Shown here piece after piece: positions 11,716 through 25,200 of a stretch of 64,000 bases of DNA; the stretch's first letter is position 1; each line of letters starts with the position of its first letter. The position numbers and the translations under genes are program-made. The notes beneath the pieces are model-generated. The model was given only the letters and a program-made list of their open reading frames with translations, was not told the origin of the DNA and did not search any database. The DNA is from Tanytarsus gracilentus. Taxonomy: Eukaryota; Arthropoda; Insecta; Diptera; Chironomidae. The stretch is taken from NCBI GenBank assembly GCA_038502055.1, contig JAXRKN010000044.1, positions 8,068,501 to 8,132,500 on the forward strand. The letters run 5' to 3'.

Positions 11716-13919
11716 TAAATTTATAATAAACTATTTCAATCGACATACATTTTTTTTTCAACCAATAAATATTTTTTGTCCATAATTAGAAATTAATTTT
11801 CCTTTGGAAAACTCCGCAACATACATCGCAATTTTCCGTCTAATTCTTCCAATTTTGCTTGTTGAATTATTGATTTCACACAACAAAAACGGCAATCAGG
11901 TTAAATCAAGTCCATGACAATCATCATGAGACGGAGCGAAAATGTCAAAATAGAGTCAATACCGTATCGATTTCTTTACCCGCCGTCTTGGGAAAATTCA
12001 TCAATTTTTCATATTGTTTTTTCCCTCAAACTCGTCCATTTTTAGAAAACCCACATCACAATGGAACATCAGTAAGCATCTGGCAATTCAATTATGAGCA
12101 TATTATGTTGCTTACATACATGTTGGCTGGCTGCAATGCCAAAATTAAGACTAGAGTGTTCTTGTTTCTCACCCATAAAACATCGTCTGTGTTTGTAATT
12201 TTTCTATTTTCCACTTGCTGATTTTTTTCTTCTTTTATCGCAAACAATGGAGACAAACGAGTGAGACGATGGAATTTAGGAAGTCGTTGAACAGTAAAAA
12301 TCACACAATAAATGTATATCGTCAACTTACGCTAACGGGAAGATGAGCACCAGATGTTATTACATCTTTAAAAACATGGCATTACATTTTTTTGAGATTA
12401 AAATTGTTTTGTGGGTCATGGATGGTTTTTAAAAAATTGCGTTAGAAATTTTGAGAATGCAAAAAACTAAATTTTTATTTTAAAAATATGCAAAAAAGCT
12501 CAATTATGATTTTAATTTAAAAAATCGAACTTTAAAATTTTCTAAAGTTAATTTTAAATAATTTTATCATCGAATTAAATTTAAATTATTTCAGCAAAGT
12601 CATTACCTATTCACTCTATCACTTATCACATCATAAATTCCACTCGATTGATGATAATTCAAATTTTTACTCCTCTCACTATAACAAAAAAAAATCTTCA
12701 ATTTTAAATCATTGATTTTTCAAATTCATACACAGCATCCATTGAAGAATGATCTCCCTTACTGTGAGTAGATTGAATGCGAGATAACAATACCCGAAGC
12801 ATGTAAAGCCTTTCATTACAGTTGATGATGCATCATAATCCTCTAGATCCATTTCACTCGATTATTTGAAACGAGAGAAAAAGAGTTGAATAAAAAAATC
12901 AGCAATACACGAGTGATTTTTGAAAGCTTCCGGATAAATTGAAAACTTGTAGGCAGAGAAAAGAAATATTTTTAAATTGCAATTTAAAGTTTTGTCTGAA
13001 CATTTTTATTGCACACATCTCGTTTTGTTTGGAATTTCATTAAAAACATGACCAACATGTTGTTTAATGAAAAAACATCATAGAAAATGGAAAAGTTTTA
13101 TGTGGAAATTAAATGAATAAAAAAATCCACCTCTTGCATTTGTAAATGTCCTTTTTGTTTTTCTCTCCTCCTTTCATCTCCATGTGTTTGACTACCATGG
13201 TAATTTATGATGAAGTTATGATGCCGTACGACGTGACGTTGGAGCATAATTCAATTTTTTCCATCCAATTTCATGTCAATTAATACAGAAAATATTTCTA
13301 CACACACATCGTACATGCTTGCATGCATGCAGGATAAAGGACAAAAGCTAATTTGCATGGGATTTTCATGCTGTCGACTCTTAAATCAATTTTCAGATGA
13401 TGAAAGTTCAGTGAGCTGAATAATTGGGGATAAATATTTTTGTCGGTTAATTAAATTTACTGTTTGATGTTGTCGCTTCACTCTCGACATCGACACATAG
13501 ATGGGATCATAATTACAATGATGGAAAATGTCAACACACACAGCTAAGGCAAATCGAGGGAATTATGTTTGCCACGCTTTCATTATTCATCAATTTTTAT
13601 GACGCAAATTGGCAGTCGATAATTTGATTATCTTCCTCTTCTTCCGCAGACACAACACGTATGTTTTATGCTTAGTTGAAAATTATTCAGAAGTGTGTTG
13701 CATCCGATGGAAAAAGAGATGATGAAAACTTCATTAACGTGTACGATGTAAAAGTTTTATATCCAATTAAAAATCAATCGATTTTTGTCATTAAAAAAGG
13801 AGTGAAAAACTTAAACGGAATTTTTAATTATTAATCTTTATACAGCAAAATAAAAAACTCACTAAAATAAAAAAAATTCCCGGAAAATTATTTTATATTT
13901 TATATGTAATTATATTTTA

Positions 13920-13930
13920 GGATTCGAACC
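13920..13930 (-). repeat. B-box-like motif GGTTCGAATCC, minus strand
   Basis: The plus strand reads GGATTCGAACC, the exact reverse complement of the B-box 11-mer. On the minus strand it is followed by TAAAATATAATT, like the other copies. Confidence 0.55.
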
Positions 13931-15702
13931 CATTTTTTTAAATTCAAATTTTTTTATTTTTTATTCATCCACAAGAAACTATAAGAAAATTTAATTAAAA
14001 ATCCTCAAAATTTCCGCTCCATCAAACCCAACCACCATGTTAATGCATTCGAAGCCCAACACATAATTATTTTGCAAATGAGCAGCATAAAAAATCTCAT
14101 TAAATTTTTCTCCCCCGAACTATTATGCGCTTAATAAATTTTGCTGTGGTCAGCGGAATATTTTTTAATTTCATTTCCGCTTTAATTTGTCATCATCAAT
14201 TAATCGCTACCGTCAATTAAGCGTGAGAGCATAAATTTCCATAATTCAACATGATCCAGTTTGTGTTATTCCTGCCTCATGGCACTCGAGTAACATTAAT
14301 TTGTGGTGTTATTAAAATTGACAATTAAAAAGTGAAGCCCAACTCGATATTGCAAAATGAGAAAACGGGAGAATTTTTAAAATACATCGCACGACACAAA
14401 CAAAACCGCAATACACACATGAACATATTCAATCTCCTGCCACAATCGAGTCCCATTGCTCCAATTGCAGAGTCAGCATTTGAAAATTGAAAAAGCCACG
14501 AAACATAAACATGAGAAGTTAATCCGCAAAAAAATAATTAAAGTCAGTCGAAAATCAATAAATTGATTAAAAAAATGCTCGAGAGCTTTTCAGTTGCTGA
14601 GTCTGTCTTTTTTGGAGGAAAGTTCAAAAAATTAGAGAATTTAAAAAAAAGTCGGCCAACTTTAAAGGCGAGTATTTTTCGTGGGACATGTGAGTCGGTG
14701 TGTCAAATGTGCGCATTGAGGGTCGTAAGAATCGAGCTACTTTTACATAGTGCTGAATTTGATTATTGATAATTTTATTTGAATCACTTTGTGTCCATAA
14801 ATTTTACATACGTGCAATTTTGTGTGCGCAGAACTTTTGTCGTACATGATTTCGAAAATCTTACAAACTTTGAGAGATTTAACTTTTTAATCGCATGCTT
14901 TTTCGTTTCCAATCGTAGAGATTTAAATTTTCGTTTACATCACATTTTAACGGGCTTCCTTAGGATTCGATCCTTCCACCTTCACATTTCATCATTTCCA
15001 TCAAAACCGACAACACTGTCATTTGACAATCGATCACAATTGGTCACCACTCACAACTCGCCGATGTTTGATGAGCTGGCAAAATGCAAATTTAAATTTG
15101 AATGATCAGAAACAACGCTTGTGAAGTATAAGATCGTTTTCATTTTTGAGGGATGAAACTTTTTTTGGACATAGCTCGATGGATCACTTTAACCGTTTTT
15201 CGAGAACAATATGCAAAAAAAATTCAATTAAAACTCTCGACTCGTGTAAAAGCAACAACAATGAAAATCGTACGTGAGTGCGAATGAGAAAGCGGGCAGA
15301 TGTAAGAGAATGTTTTTTTGTTATTTTTATTGTACGCTCACACAAAAGGATAATAAACATAAACCAGTCAATTTTGGGGAAATATTCTTCCTCAACTCGT
15401 GCGATTATTATTTTTCCCCTCTTCTCGCTCTCGTTGATTTAATTTAATTTCCAAACTGAATTTCATTTATCAATCTCGAGTACAGCAAAACGATTTTTCT
15501 TCTCTTTCTTTTCAGTGTCACGACAGTGATTCTAAATTAATATCCCTTCTTTTTTTGCACCAGACGTAAAGCTCATAATGATGCTGATATTTTATCATCA
15601 TAGGAAATAAAAGCAAAGACAAAAGTGAGCTGTGTGGAAAATCGTTTGAGGAAATTCATTAAATTTCTCTCGTTCTACCAATATTTTCATTTCATTTTGT
15701 CA

Positions 15703-15810
15703 AGGTGTGGAATATTTTATTATTTTTTGAAAAATTTGAAAATCTAACGGAAATTTAAATTTAATTTTTCAATTCAAAACTTTTAAAAATTTCTCATGTG
15801 TCCCTTCCCT
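15703..15810. repeat. Foldback element, AGGTGTGGAA family, diverged copy
   Basis: Left AAGGTGTGGAA and right TGTGTCCCTTCCCTT flank an A/T core. The match to the family is weaker than at 752 or 2323. Confidence 0.4.
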
Positions 15811-17623
15811 TGTTTTCCTTCCATCACTCTCCCAATGAATAAGCAATGATATTAAAAAGGTATTTCTTGAGATGAAAAGCGGTAGAGATTATTATTTGTG
15901 AAGGAAATCACTGACTCCCAAGTCAAGGATCGTAATACAAATATTAAAGCTTTCATAATCGCTCACAAGGAAAAAGTCTTAATAAATTTCTTATCAATTT
16001 TCCTCAAGCTTTTTTCTTTCGCATAGCAAAAAATTGAATAAAATTGAGGGTCAGCTTTCATTTTCATTTTATTTTCGTGAAACGAGCGAAAAAGAATTTT
16101 AAATAATAAAAAGAATTTTTAATTATTTTATGCTCGATTTTTTCATGCTCGACGGGCATCATCCACTTTAATTCAGAATTCCGAAGCTCCGAGAGCGGAA
16201 ATGAAAACTGATTTCATAATTTTTTTGAATCTGAATTTTTAATTCGATGATGAGAAAAGGGATTTCACTAAAAATGGTATAAAATTATTTAAAAGCTCGA
16301 AAATATTTTTAAAATATCAAAAATCAAAATAATATTTAAATTTAAGTAATTTTACCACCCCTTGAACTCTTTTATGATTTAAAAACAGCGCTCATAACTT
16401 TCAGAAGTAAAAATCTCTGACGAGCGAGATTTAAGCGATTGTAAAATTTCTGCTAGTTTTTGCATATGAAAAAGGAATCGCATTGTAATCATAAATTCCT
16501 TTTCTCTCGAGTGTTCACACAACACTTTTTGTATTGTAAACCGCCGCCCAACCACCGATGCTTAAACTAAACAAGTTTATTTCATTTCTGACTCTTCTGG
16601 CTTCGTTTCATTCCATTTTATTCCCAATCGCAATTTGTGCATACAAAAAAAACGGGAAGAAATAATAAAAATGGATTTTTTGTGTGCGGTGTGAAATTCA
16701 AGCGATAGAATGTCAGCCAGTAAAAGGTGAAAGGATTCATAAAGTCAAAATGAACTTCATGAAAACTTTCATTGTTTGTCTTTTGCAACTTGAATGCATT
16801 TTACTCTCTCATCATTTGAAACATTTTACCATAAAATTGTCTCATGGAGCATCGAGAAAGTTAAAAAGCGAGGGAAAAATGTAAACAGGGAACGAGTTTC
16901 AATTGCATCGTTACATTTTAACTCCTTTTGACGATAACTGCCGTGAGATAGAGGGGATAAATAAAATTGTCAAAGCTAGAAAGTTGCATTAATTAAAATT
17001 TTAAGTTGAGGGATAAAATTTTAAATTTAATTTACAAAATTTACCTTCATATCTAAATTTTTAGCTTCCCAATAAAAAAATTCCCATTAGCAACGTAGTG
17101 CTCGCAGTCTGATATAAAAATCATAAAGGAAATGTAGAGAGAGAACTTTGTATGAATGTTAATAAGCTTTTTTATCGTCTCTATGTATGTTACTAGTTCA
17201 TTAGTGCATATCATGGCTCGGAAAAGTGAATGTGTGCTCTTTTATGTATGTGACGCTTTTCGACGATGATAAAGAGCTTGTAATTTGAGTGCTCAAAAAA
17301 GCTTAATGGACTTTTTTACCTCATTTTACCTTTGTGTGCATTGTTGACCGAAATTATTAATCTTACATTAATTCATATTATAGTTAATTAGCAAATAATC
17401 ACTTATTGATCCTCAATTGTGTCTTTTGATGTGACAGTATCGTAAATTTGATCAATAATTAATGAAATTACAGTGTAACCTGAATTTATTTAAATTTCAG
17501 GAATTAACTTAAAATAGAATTTAAATAAAATTAATTGATTTTGAAATTAAACATTTAAATTAAAGATTTTTTATTGATAATCTCAAACGTTTAAAAATTA
17601 TCTCGATAAAAATTGAAATCACA

Positions 17624-17634
17624 GGTTCGAATCC
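17624..17634 (+). repeat. B-box-like motif GGTTCGAATCC
   Basis: An exact B-box 11-mer followed by TAAATTTAG and then a T9 run about 20 bp downstream, which could act as a Pol III terminator. No tRNA body is present. Confidence 0.6.
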
Positions 17635-18254
17635 TAAATTTAGTAAAATCTTTTTTTTTCTTAATTTTTATGAGGGTAATATTGCATTGCAAGTTTTCCT
17701 GTAAAAATTTTTGGAACACATTCACACATCTAAAATTTCACTGTCAATTAATTATTATCCGCAAAGCAGTTTTCACTTTGAAGTTAATATTTCACCTCTA
17801 AATATTCCCAAATCCATTTTAATTTGGGATGCCAATTAGTCGAAGACATTCTAAGAATAGCAATGCGATTATAAATTTTACATAAGTGTCAATATTGCAA
17901 AAGCTATAGCATGCGCACATTACCCTTTAGCTTAATCTCATTATGTTATATGGACGTGATTATCTATGACGTGGCAATAAAACAATCCAAAATTCTTTCT
18001 AAAAAGTTCCATGCTGACGACGATAAAAGAGGCCAAGTGGCGTTTAGCTTCACACAACTTTCAACTTAAATATTTATTAACGAGTAGCTAAAAATAGAAT
18101 TAATGCATCTATAAATAATTTCAAACCACTAAGCGAACGAACGTACAGACACAACGGCTGAGTGTGGAACGAATCCTTAACTTTTTACAGTAATTTTTAC
18201 TTTACGTGTGTGTGATTGTGGTGGAGATATGAATGCGCTTATGGCGTTCGACAA

Positions 18255-18380
18255 AAGTGGACACTACAAAAAAATTAAAATCATAAACTTTGATGAAAGA
18301 AATTTAATCAAAATGTTGCTAAATTTCCACCCCTTATAAAAATTATTATTAAATTTAATTTTTATGATGTCCACTCCTTT
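18255..18380. repeat. Foldback element, GTGGACACT family
   Basis: Left AAAAGTGGACACT and right ATGTCCACTCCTTTT are inverted repeats around an A/T core, which includes an internal CCACCCCTT. Same family as 752 and 2323. Confidence 0.6.
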
Positions 18381-19204
18381 TACTAGTCCACCCGAGAGGT
18401 TACAAACAAGAAAAAAAGTTGTGACAAATTGTGTACATACGGCGGGTTTGATACCAATATATAAAATAAAAAAAGTATGAAGGGGTCGACTCGGTTTTGT
18501 CGTCATCATCGTGGACGAAGGCGACAGCGGTTGATAGCAAACAATAAAGCCAACAAAAAACTAATAGTTTTTATTCATCACTCGATTGACTTGGACGTGA
18601 GTCAATTGAATATTTTTTAAAATTCGAATTATGCAATTTTGAGGATAAATTAATTTTTCAAGTGGCATAATCGCATTTGTAGATTTCCCTTGAAGCTTAA
18701 AAAAGATTTAACGTGCTGAGCGATAAGCCAAAAAATCAATAGTGAACTCGCATAAAATATTTATCGAATGGAGAAAATCGAAGGAAATTCATACAACAAA
18801 AAAGTGCTTTGATGTAAATTAAGCTTACGTGGATAATTTTGCATGCAAATAGTGCAATTTTCTACTTCAAACTGTCGAGTAGTCGTCAAATCGCCCCAAA
18901 AGTGTTCACTCTTGATTGCAGATTTTTTGTGTAAATAAAAAAAGTACCAAATTGTGTACATTGGCACTCGATATAGTTTTCGAACATTTTCTCAATTATT
19001 GATAAAGACTCGAAAAGAGTGAAGCGAAAAATTATCAACAATTTTCGTTTCCGTGTACATCGACACATAGCGACAGTGGATTCACATTGTGATTTTTTTT
19101 GTTAAATGACAATTAGAGAAGTTGCAGACGTCGAAACGAGTTTACAGTTGTGATTGAAACTTTTGACGCTTTAAAGTGAAAACTTTTTGTTAGGGGAGTA
19201 AAAA

Positions 19205-22200
19205 ATGAACACAACGAATCAAATAACAAGTGAGTGAGATTATTAAATTTGAAGTTCGGGATTTCATTATTTTGATGGTGTCAAATTCATCAAATATAGA
19301 ATGCAAAAAATATTCATTTCAAATTTGAAATTGAGTTTGAATCCTTAAAATTCAAAATATAATAAGTTATGTTAAAGTTTTTTTTTGAAAAAATTTTACT
19401 TATAAATTTACTTATAGATTTAAAATTTCTTTGAAATTCCCTCTCGACCCTATAAAGTGATTAATGCTTTCTTATGACACAATCACAATCCAAACTGATT
19501 TATTGCACTTATGGACGCTTGACACTTTTTCCTTTTATTCAATCGAAAAATCTTCTCTCCTGATAAATCACGAAAATTTGTAAATTTTCACTAACAAAAA
19601 AATAAGAAAAGAGAAACCAATTCATAATTTATTACGCTCTTCGGAAGTTGAGCGCATTTACGAATATTTCGAGAACTCACTGAGTATCGTGAGGGAAAAT
19701 TAATCATTTATCATCGGCTGACTCGAACGCACGTGGAAAAAAATTAATTTAAAACTTTTCAATTCTTTCTTTCTAACAAGATAGCAAAAAGTTGTTAAAT
19801 GAATTTTTTTGGGAAAATTTATAAATTACACGACAAACAACTTTATCGTATTTGAAGTGACAAGAAACAAGCAAATATTTGAAGGGGTCCGGGAGGTTTT
19901 GTGGCAAAATTGTTCGACGAGATTATAAATGTGAGATTTACAATATGCTCGAGCATGCTAGCGACAGCGTTATGATTTATCAAACTTTTAATTTATTCTC
20001 AAGACGTTTTTCCGAACGGAAATATTTTTCTTAGCTCTACGTGTGAGTGAGAGAGAGGCTTAAGGTGATAAGCGGAGGTGTAGCTATTTATTTAAGTCTC
20101 ATGCTTTCACATTGCATTTGCCATGTCTAAGGATTCGAGAAGATGATGATAATTAATTTTATTCAAGTGGTGGAAACTTGGCAAAAAAACATTTTTTAAA
20201 TTAATCTTTGTGAGTTTCTCATTTTTCAATTTAAATCAAAAAATCTTCTAACCCTTGAGTTTCAAGTCTTAAACTTCACCTCAGATATTATCGCAATGGG
20301 GCATGAAATTAAATGCCAACTATTAATAATAATTTCCTCAACTCGACTCCTTTCTGCACTGATTCGCATCTGTTGACACGACGAAAGAAAGTCAAATTTA
20401 TGAAATTTCTTTTCCAACAAATTGAACTCAATTAAGAAGCTTTCCAAATTGAGGGTTAAATTAATTTAGCTCGAAAGTTCAAGTGATGAAAGATAGCGCG
20501 TGCCATCACATTTAATCTTATTAAAATTTTAAACTTTCTTACGTGAGCACTGATTGAAAAAGTTTGCGGCATCGTAAAAATTGCTCGATAATTAATTGGA
20601 AGGCATTTATCAAATTGTGTGATTTTCATAGGTATACAACCCTCACACTCAACCCCGAAAGCAATAAATCAGCTTCAAATTCACTTATCGCTGTATCACT
20701 AGAGCGCTAAAATCAACAAACCTATAATTGGGGAAATTTAATAGCGACAAAAAAGAAAATTGTGTTCTAAAAATATGTTGAGAGTGAGAAAAATTTAACA
20801 AGCATTAAAATTTAGATGCGACAAAATAAAATGTCATTAAATAATTTATAAAAAATGATGAACAAGGAATGATCATAATATTTATTTTAATTCAAGGATT
20901 CGAACCACAATTTTTCGAAATTATCAGATTTTATTTCTTTCTCCTTCGAACTTTATTCATTTTAATCTCAATATGAAATATCTTTTTCTCCCTTCTCTCT
21001 TACTCTCACAATCTAATTTGTCTCTCTCGGTCGTTCCGACTGACATCAACAGCTGTTGCGAAGCAACAGATGTTGTGTAAAAAAAACGGTCAAAAAATAT
21101 TTAAAAAAAAATTCTTACATGCGCTCCAATACTTCAACACCATCAACTTCACCACTTACCCTCTTCCCTCGATAATCATGCGTTCTCACTGTCGTACCCC
21201 CAATTCATTTTCATACAGTGACAAGATTAAAGACAGCGAGAGAAGAAGTGCAAAAACATTCATGTTACCAAAGATGAAATAAACAATAATTTTAGAAAGA
21301 GTTAATTCTTGTTAGAATTAATAAAAAAAATGTCAAAAAACAGTCAATCATAACGGTGAAATTAAAATCTTGCTCAAGAGATTCGTCAAGGGGTAAATTA
21401 CGGTCGCGATCAATTCAAACATTCACATGCTTAATTTTCTAAAGTAATTTTTGTTACCAAATTAAGTACAATAAATTTGATCAGGAAAAAGGGCTAAATA
21501 AAATAAGTAAAAAAAATTTAACAACACTCCCTTCTCTTTGTATAACTAGGTATTTCGCACGGAAAAGTATTAAATAAAATAAAATCAGTAAACATTTTGA
21601 CATTTTTATACATTTTGTTATAGCTCTCTTGTTAACTTAAAACTAAATTTTGGTATTTGCTTTATCGCAACATATTAAACATATGTATGCAATACTTGAA
21701 TGAATTTAATATTGGAATTTAAGATCCAAAAACTAGAGAAGTGGAGCGGTTTTAAAAAACATCAAACAGACAAAAATTACCGCTCCACTTTTCTAATTTT
21801 TGGATCTTAAATTCATGTCAAATAAATGTCAAAATGTTTACTGATTTTATTTTATTTAATACTTTTCCGTGCGAAATACCTAGTTGTACAAAGAGAAGGG
21901 AGTGTTGTTAAATTTTTTTTACTTATTTTATTTCTGCATTTCACACACACGTGAACGAAAGTAGTTTAATTTGCTTTTCTTCACGTTTCATAGGAAAATT
22001 ATTTTCATTTCACTGCATTCACATTTTCACCGAGAAGTCTTGAAATGTTTAATTTCCTCCCCTCTCGCTGTATTTTCATTATGTAACCGACTAACGTGTA
22101 AGAGACTGATGATAATGATGATTTTGTCGGAAGATATTCAGCGGAGGTAGAGCAAAATGATTTATAGTGATAGAGATAATTCTTCTCTTCCCAGAAAAAG

Positions 22201-25200
22201 CATTTAAAGTGCATTAAATCATCAACATTGAGAGAGAAAATTTTCCATGTTGCCCCAAATGTTGCGAACCCCCATCATCACTTGAAACCTCAATGAAAGT
22301 TTGCACATTTCCACGCGGTGTTTCCTGTAATTAAATGTGAAAATCTTGAGAAAATCTTCTTCTTCTCTACCTTCGTCATTCATCCTATGCCATTATGTGA
22401 CTATGCAACCCAGGAAAGAAAGGTTTTTATTTTAACCGCAGCAGACTCGTAGCAAAATTTAATTGCACGTTTAGGAATTATGAGCTTTAATTGGATTTGA
22501 AAGGGAGAATGAAAAATGTAGAGTGGAAAAAATGTGAACTTGACGATTGACGTGGGAAAAGAATGAAAAGTGACAAAATTGATTTTTTAAAGTGAATTTT
22601 TTATTAACTTAAGAATCTTAAGATGGTTAGAAATTTAAAGTATTTGCGTGAAAAATAAATATAAAAATATTCATTGAACAAAAATTGAAGGTTCGAATCC
22701 TTAAAATTAAACTTAAATCGAAGTAATAGTGGAGTTTTTTTTAATTTAAAAAAATCAGGTTGTAAAGTTTTTTTTTCAAAAGTATTTCAACTAAATTACT
22801 TCAAGAATTTTCAAATCATAAAAAAATATAAAAGCGGCTCCAACAGAAGGAAATCAACAAGCGAGAAAGTGAATTTATTTTTTTATCGTCACGAGATCTG
22901 AAAAGGAGTGAGAGCGACACTAATTTAATTGTTTGTTTATTGAATGTTTATCAAACAAAAGATTGAGAGAATTATGAAAGGGAATGAGAACACAAACCCG
23001 CTAATTAAATATTTTTCTTTCGACGTAATTAAAATTTTTTTCATTTACTTTTCTTCTTCTTATCTTTTTTCCTCTTTTATATGAAAAAAAGAGAACATCT
23101 TTTCCACTCTTTCTAATAAAGACAAATAAACTTTTCATTATATTTTTTCTTACTCTCTCCCTCGAGCATGACTTTTATTTTTCTTCTCGAAAGGGGTTGG
23201 AACACTCGCAAATTATTGACGGAAAGAAATTATTTGAATGTCAGTTAAATCTTTTTAATATTTCTTAAATATGTTTTAAAAATGTGTTCAAACCCTGAAC
23301 AATTTCCTGTTCGAGATAAAATAATCATATTGGTGGTGAATGAAAAGAAAAGAGAACATGGCAAGAAATTTAATTACAAAAACCCCGAAAAGAATTTTTC
23401 AATTGTCGCCTCTCTCATCTAATTATGATTTTCTTTAAATAATTATGCTGGTTTAATCAAATTAAATTCACTTAAAAGAGTGTAACCCAGAAGCTAATCA
23501 AATACCGCTGATAAGAGTTGCAAACACACACTTTGAAATCACGAGACCATGGACTTGTGCGACTTCAACGACCCGAAAAGAATTTCCATGTTTGAGTGTC
23601 GTCTACTAATTTCAAGCGTGAGTAAGTTCGATGATAAGAACAAGCGATCGTATACAAGTGTGTAAAAAATTTAGTCTTAAAGCGACCTCATTTGAATACG
23701 GTTTAATAAAATTTGCATTCTTTTCTACCTCTCGAGAGACAAATTTGTCTTATTTGTGTATTTTCCAGTGTTACTCATCCGAATATATGAATGAACGAAA
23801 TGTTCGTCGAATCTGCCGGTTTCTATCATTCCTTGTCTTGTGAGTTGTTTGAATAAGAATATTTTTAAGATGTCAATGCCATTAAATAAACCCACATGAT
23901 GAAATTGATTCAAATTTTATAGTTCAAGTTATTAGGAAATTTTAATTCTATTTTTGGATTAATTTAAGTCAATTAAAGATAAAAAAATTCGATTTAAATT
24001 GTGTTACATTTTTTTCGTGCAAATGTTTTGATGATACGAAAAATTTGTCCTTGATCAAGTTCAAAAAATTGTAAACAAGGCGTGAGAATATCATAAGTAA
24101 AAATGATAATGTTGACTTAAAAACTTTAAAAAAATATCTAGAGAAAAATTTGTTGAGTTTCGAAATCTTTAAAGGCTTTTTAAACCATATAATTTTATTC
24201 ATAAAAACCACACAATTGTCCTCATAATAATTAAAATTTTATCTCCTGTAATTAATTATTTTCTTAGGTATATAATTTGATCAAAAAAATTCAGCGAAAA
24301 CGCAATAGACTCATAATAACAAAAATATTTTCGTTTCTATAAAAATGTGCAAAAAAATAGTTTACATTTTATCTTCAAACCTGTCGCCCTCAAAAATTTA
24401 TCACTTTCATTGTGAATTTTCTTCTTAACCAGATTTGTTCTATTTACTTCTAAGATTAAATAAGAAAATTTATAGTTTCTGATAAGGGCAGTCACTGTCA
24501 TGTGACAACTCTTACTTTTTAATCTGAGAGGACATTGAAGCTATAAATTTCACTCTTACTTCGTAAATTGTTAATTAAAGCGAGCTGTGTCGTTCTATTT
24601 TTATCATCTAAATTAACACATGCGTTGCAATTGAAACTCATAAAAGTGTAAATTATTCAAGAAAGCTTTTAACAATTTCACACACACATGAAACTCTTTT
24701 TTCCGCAGCGAGTGATAAAAATATCATCGTATCATTGCATATAGAGAGAAGAACGGCACGAAATTGACATTTTCATTTTATATTCGAATAATTTTTATGT
24801 TTTTTTTTCGCATAGAGCAAACTCTCACGAGCAAGAGAGAGGCGAGAATAAAAATGGCTCATTAAAAATTCAGAATTTTCCTCTTCCACGAAAGAAAAAT
24901 AGCTGTATATTATGAATAATTCAACGCATGAAAAAAGTTTATTATTAAAACACAAAGTACGAGAGAAGCATGGCGACAACTGATTATTTTTATATCGCTT
25001 CATCAGCTGTCATTAGCTCTATTTTTAAACACTACCTGAGAGAGCGTGTCGTTGCTTGAGTAGGCTTGCCACGAGAGACATTTTATTAGAGCCATATCAG
25101 CTGTTAAGTTTTTTCTTCTACCTAACGGTTGGCGTTAATTAAGGTCGTTCTGTAATTTTTTCAATTGTTTTATGACAAATGCGAGTCGGCACTTAAAAAT

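Larger units (their letters stand above)
9520..19204. other. 9.7 kb AT-rich intergenic stretch with repeats, no supported gene
   Basis: No sustained coding signal is visible. The stretch contains the 1 kb inverted-repeat element at 9897-10900, B-box-like GGTTCGAATCC motifs at 11705 and 17624 and their reverse complement at 13920, and foldback-family copies at 15703-15810 and 18255-18380. Open frames around 14563-15105 are low in complexity and have no splice or family support. The last few hundred bases before 19205 may be promoter and 5' UTR of the membrane protein gene. Confidence 0.55.

Noticed and set aside
14563..15105. Two consecutive open frames of 68 and 108 codons
   Set aside because: No shared splice sites, no family resemblance, and amino acid composition like translated A/T-rich noncoding DNA.
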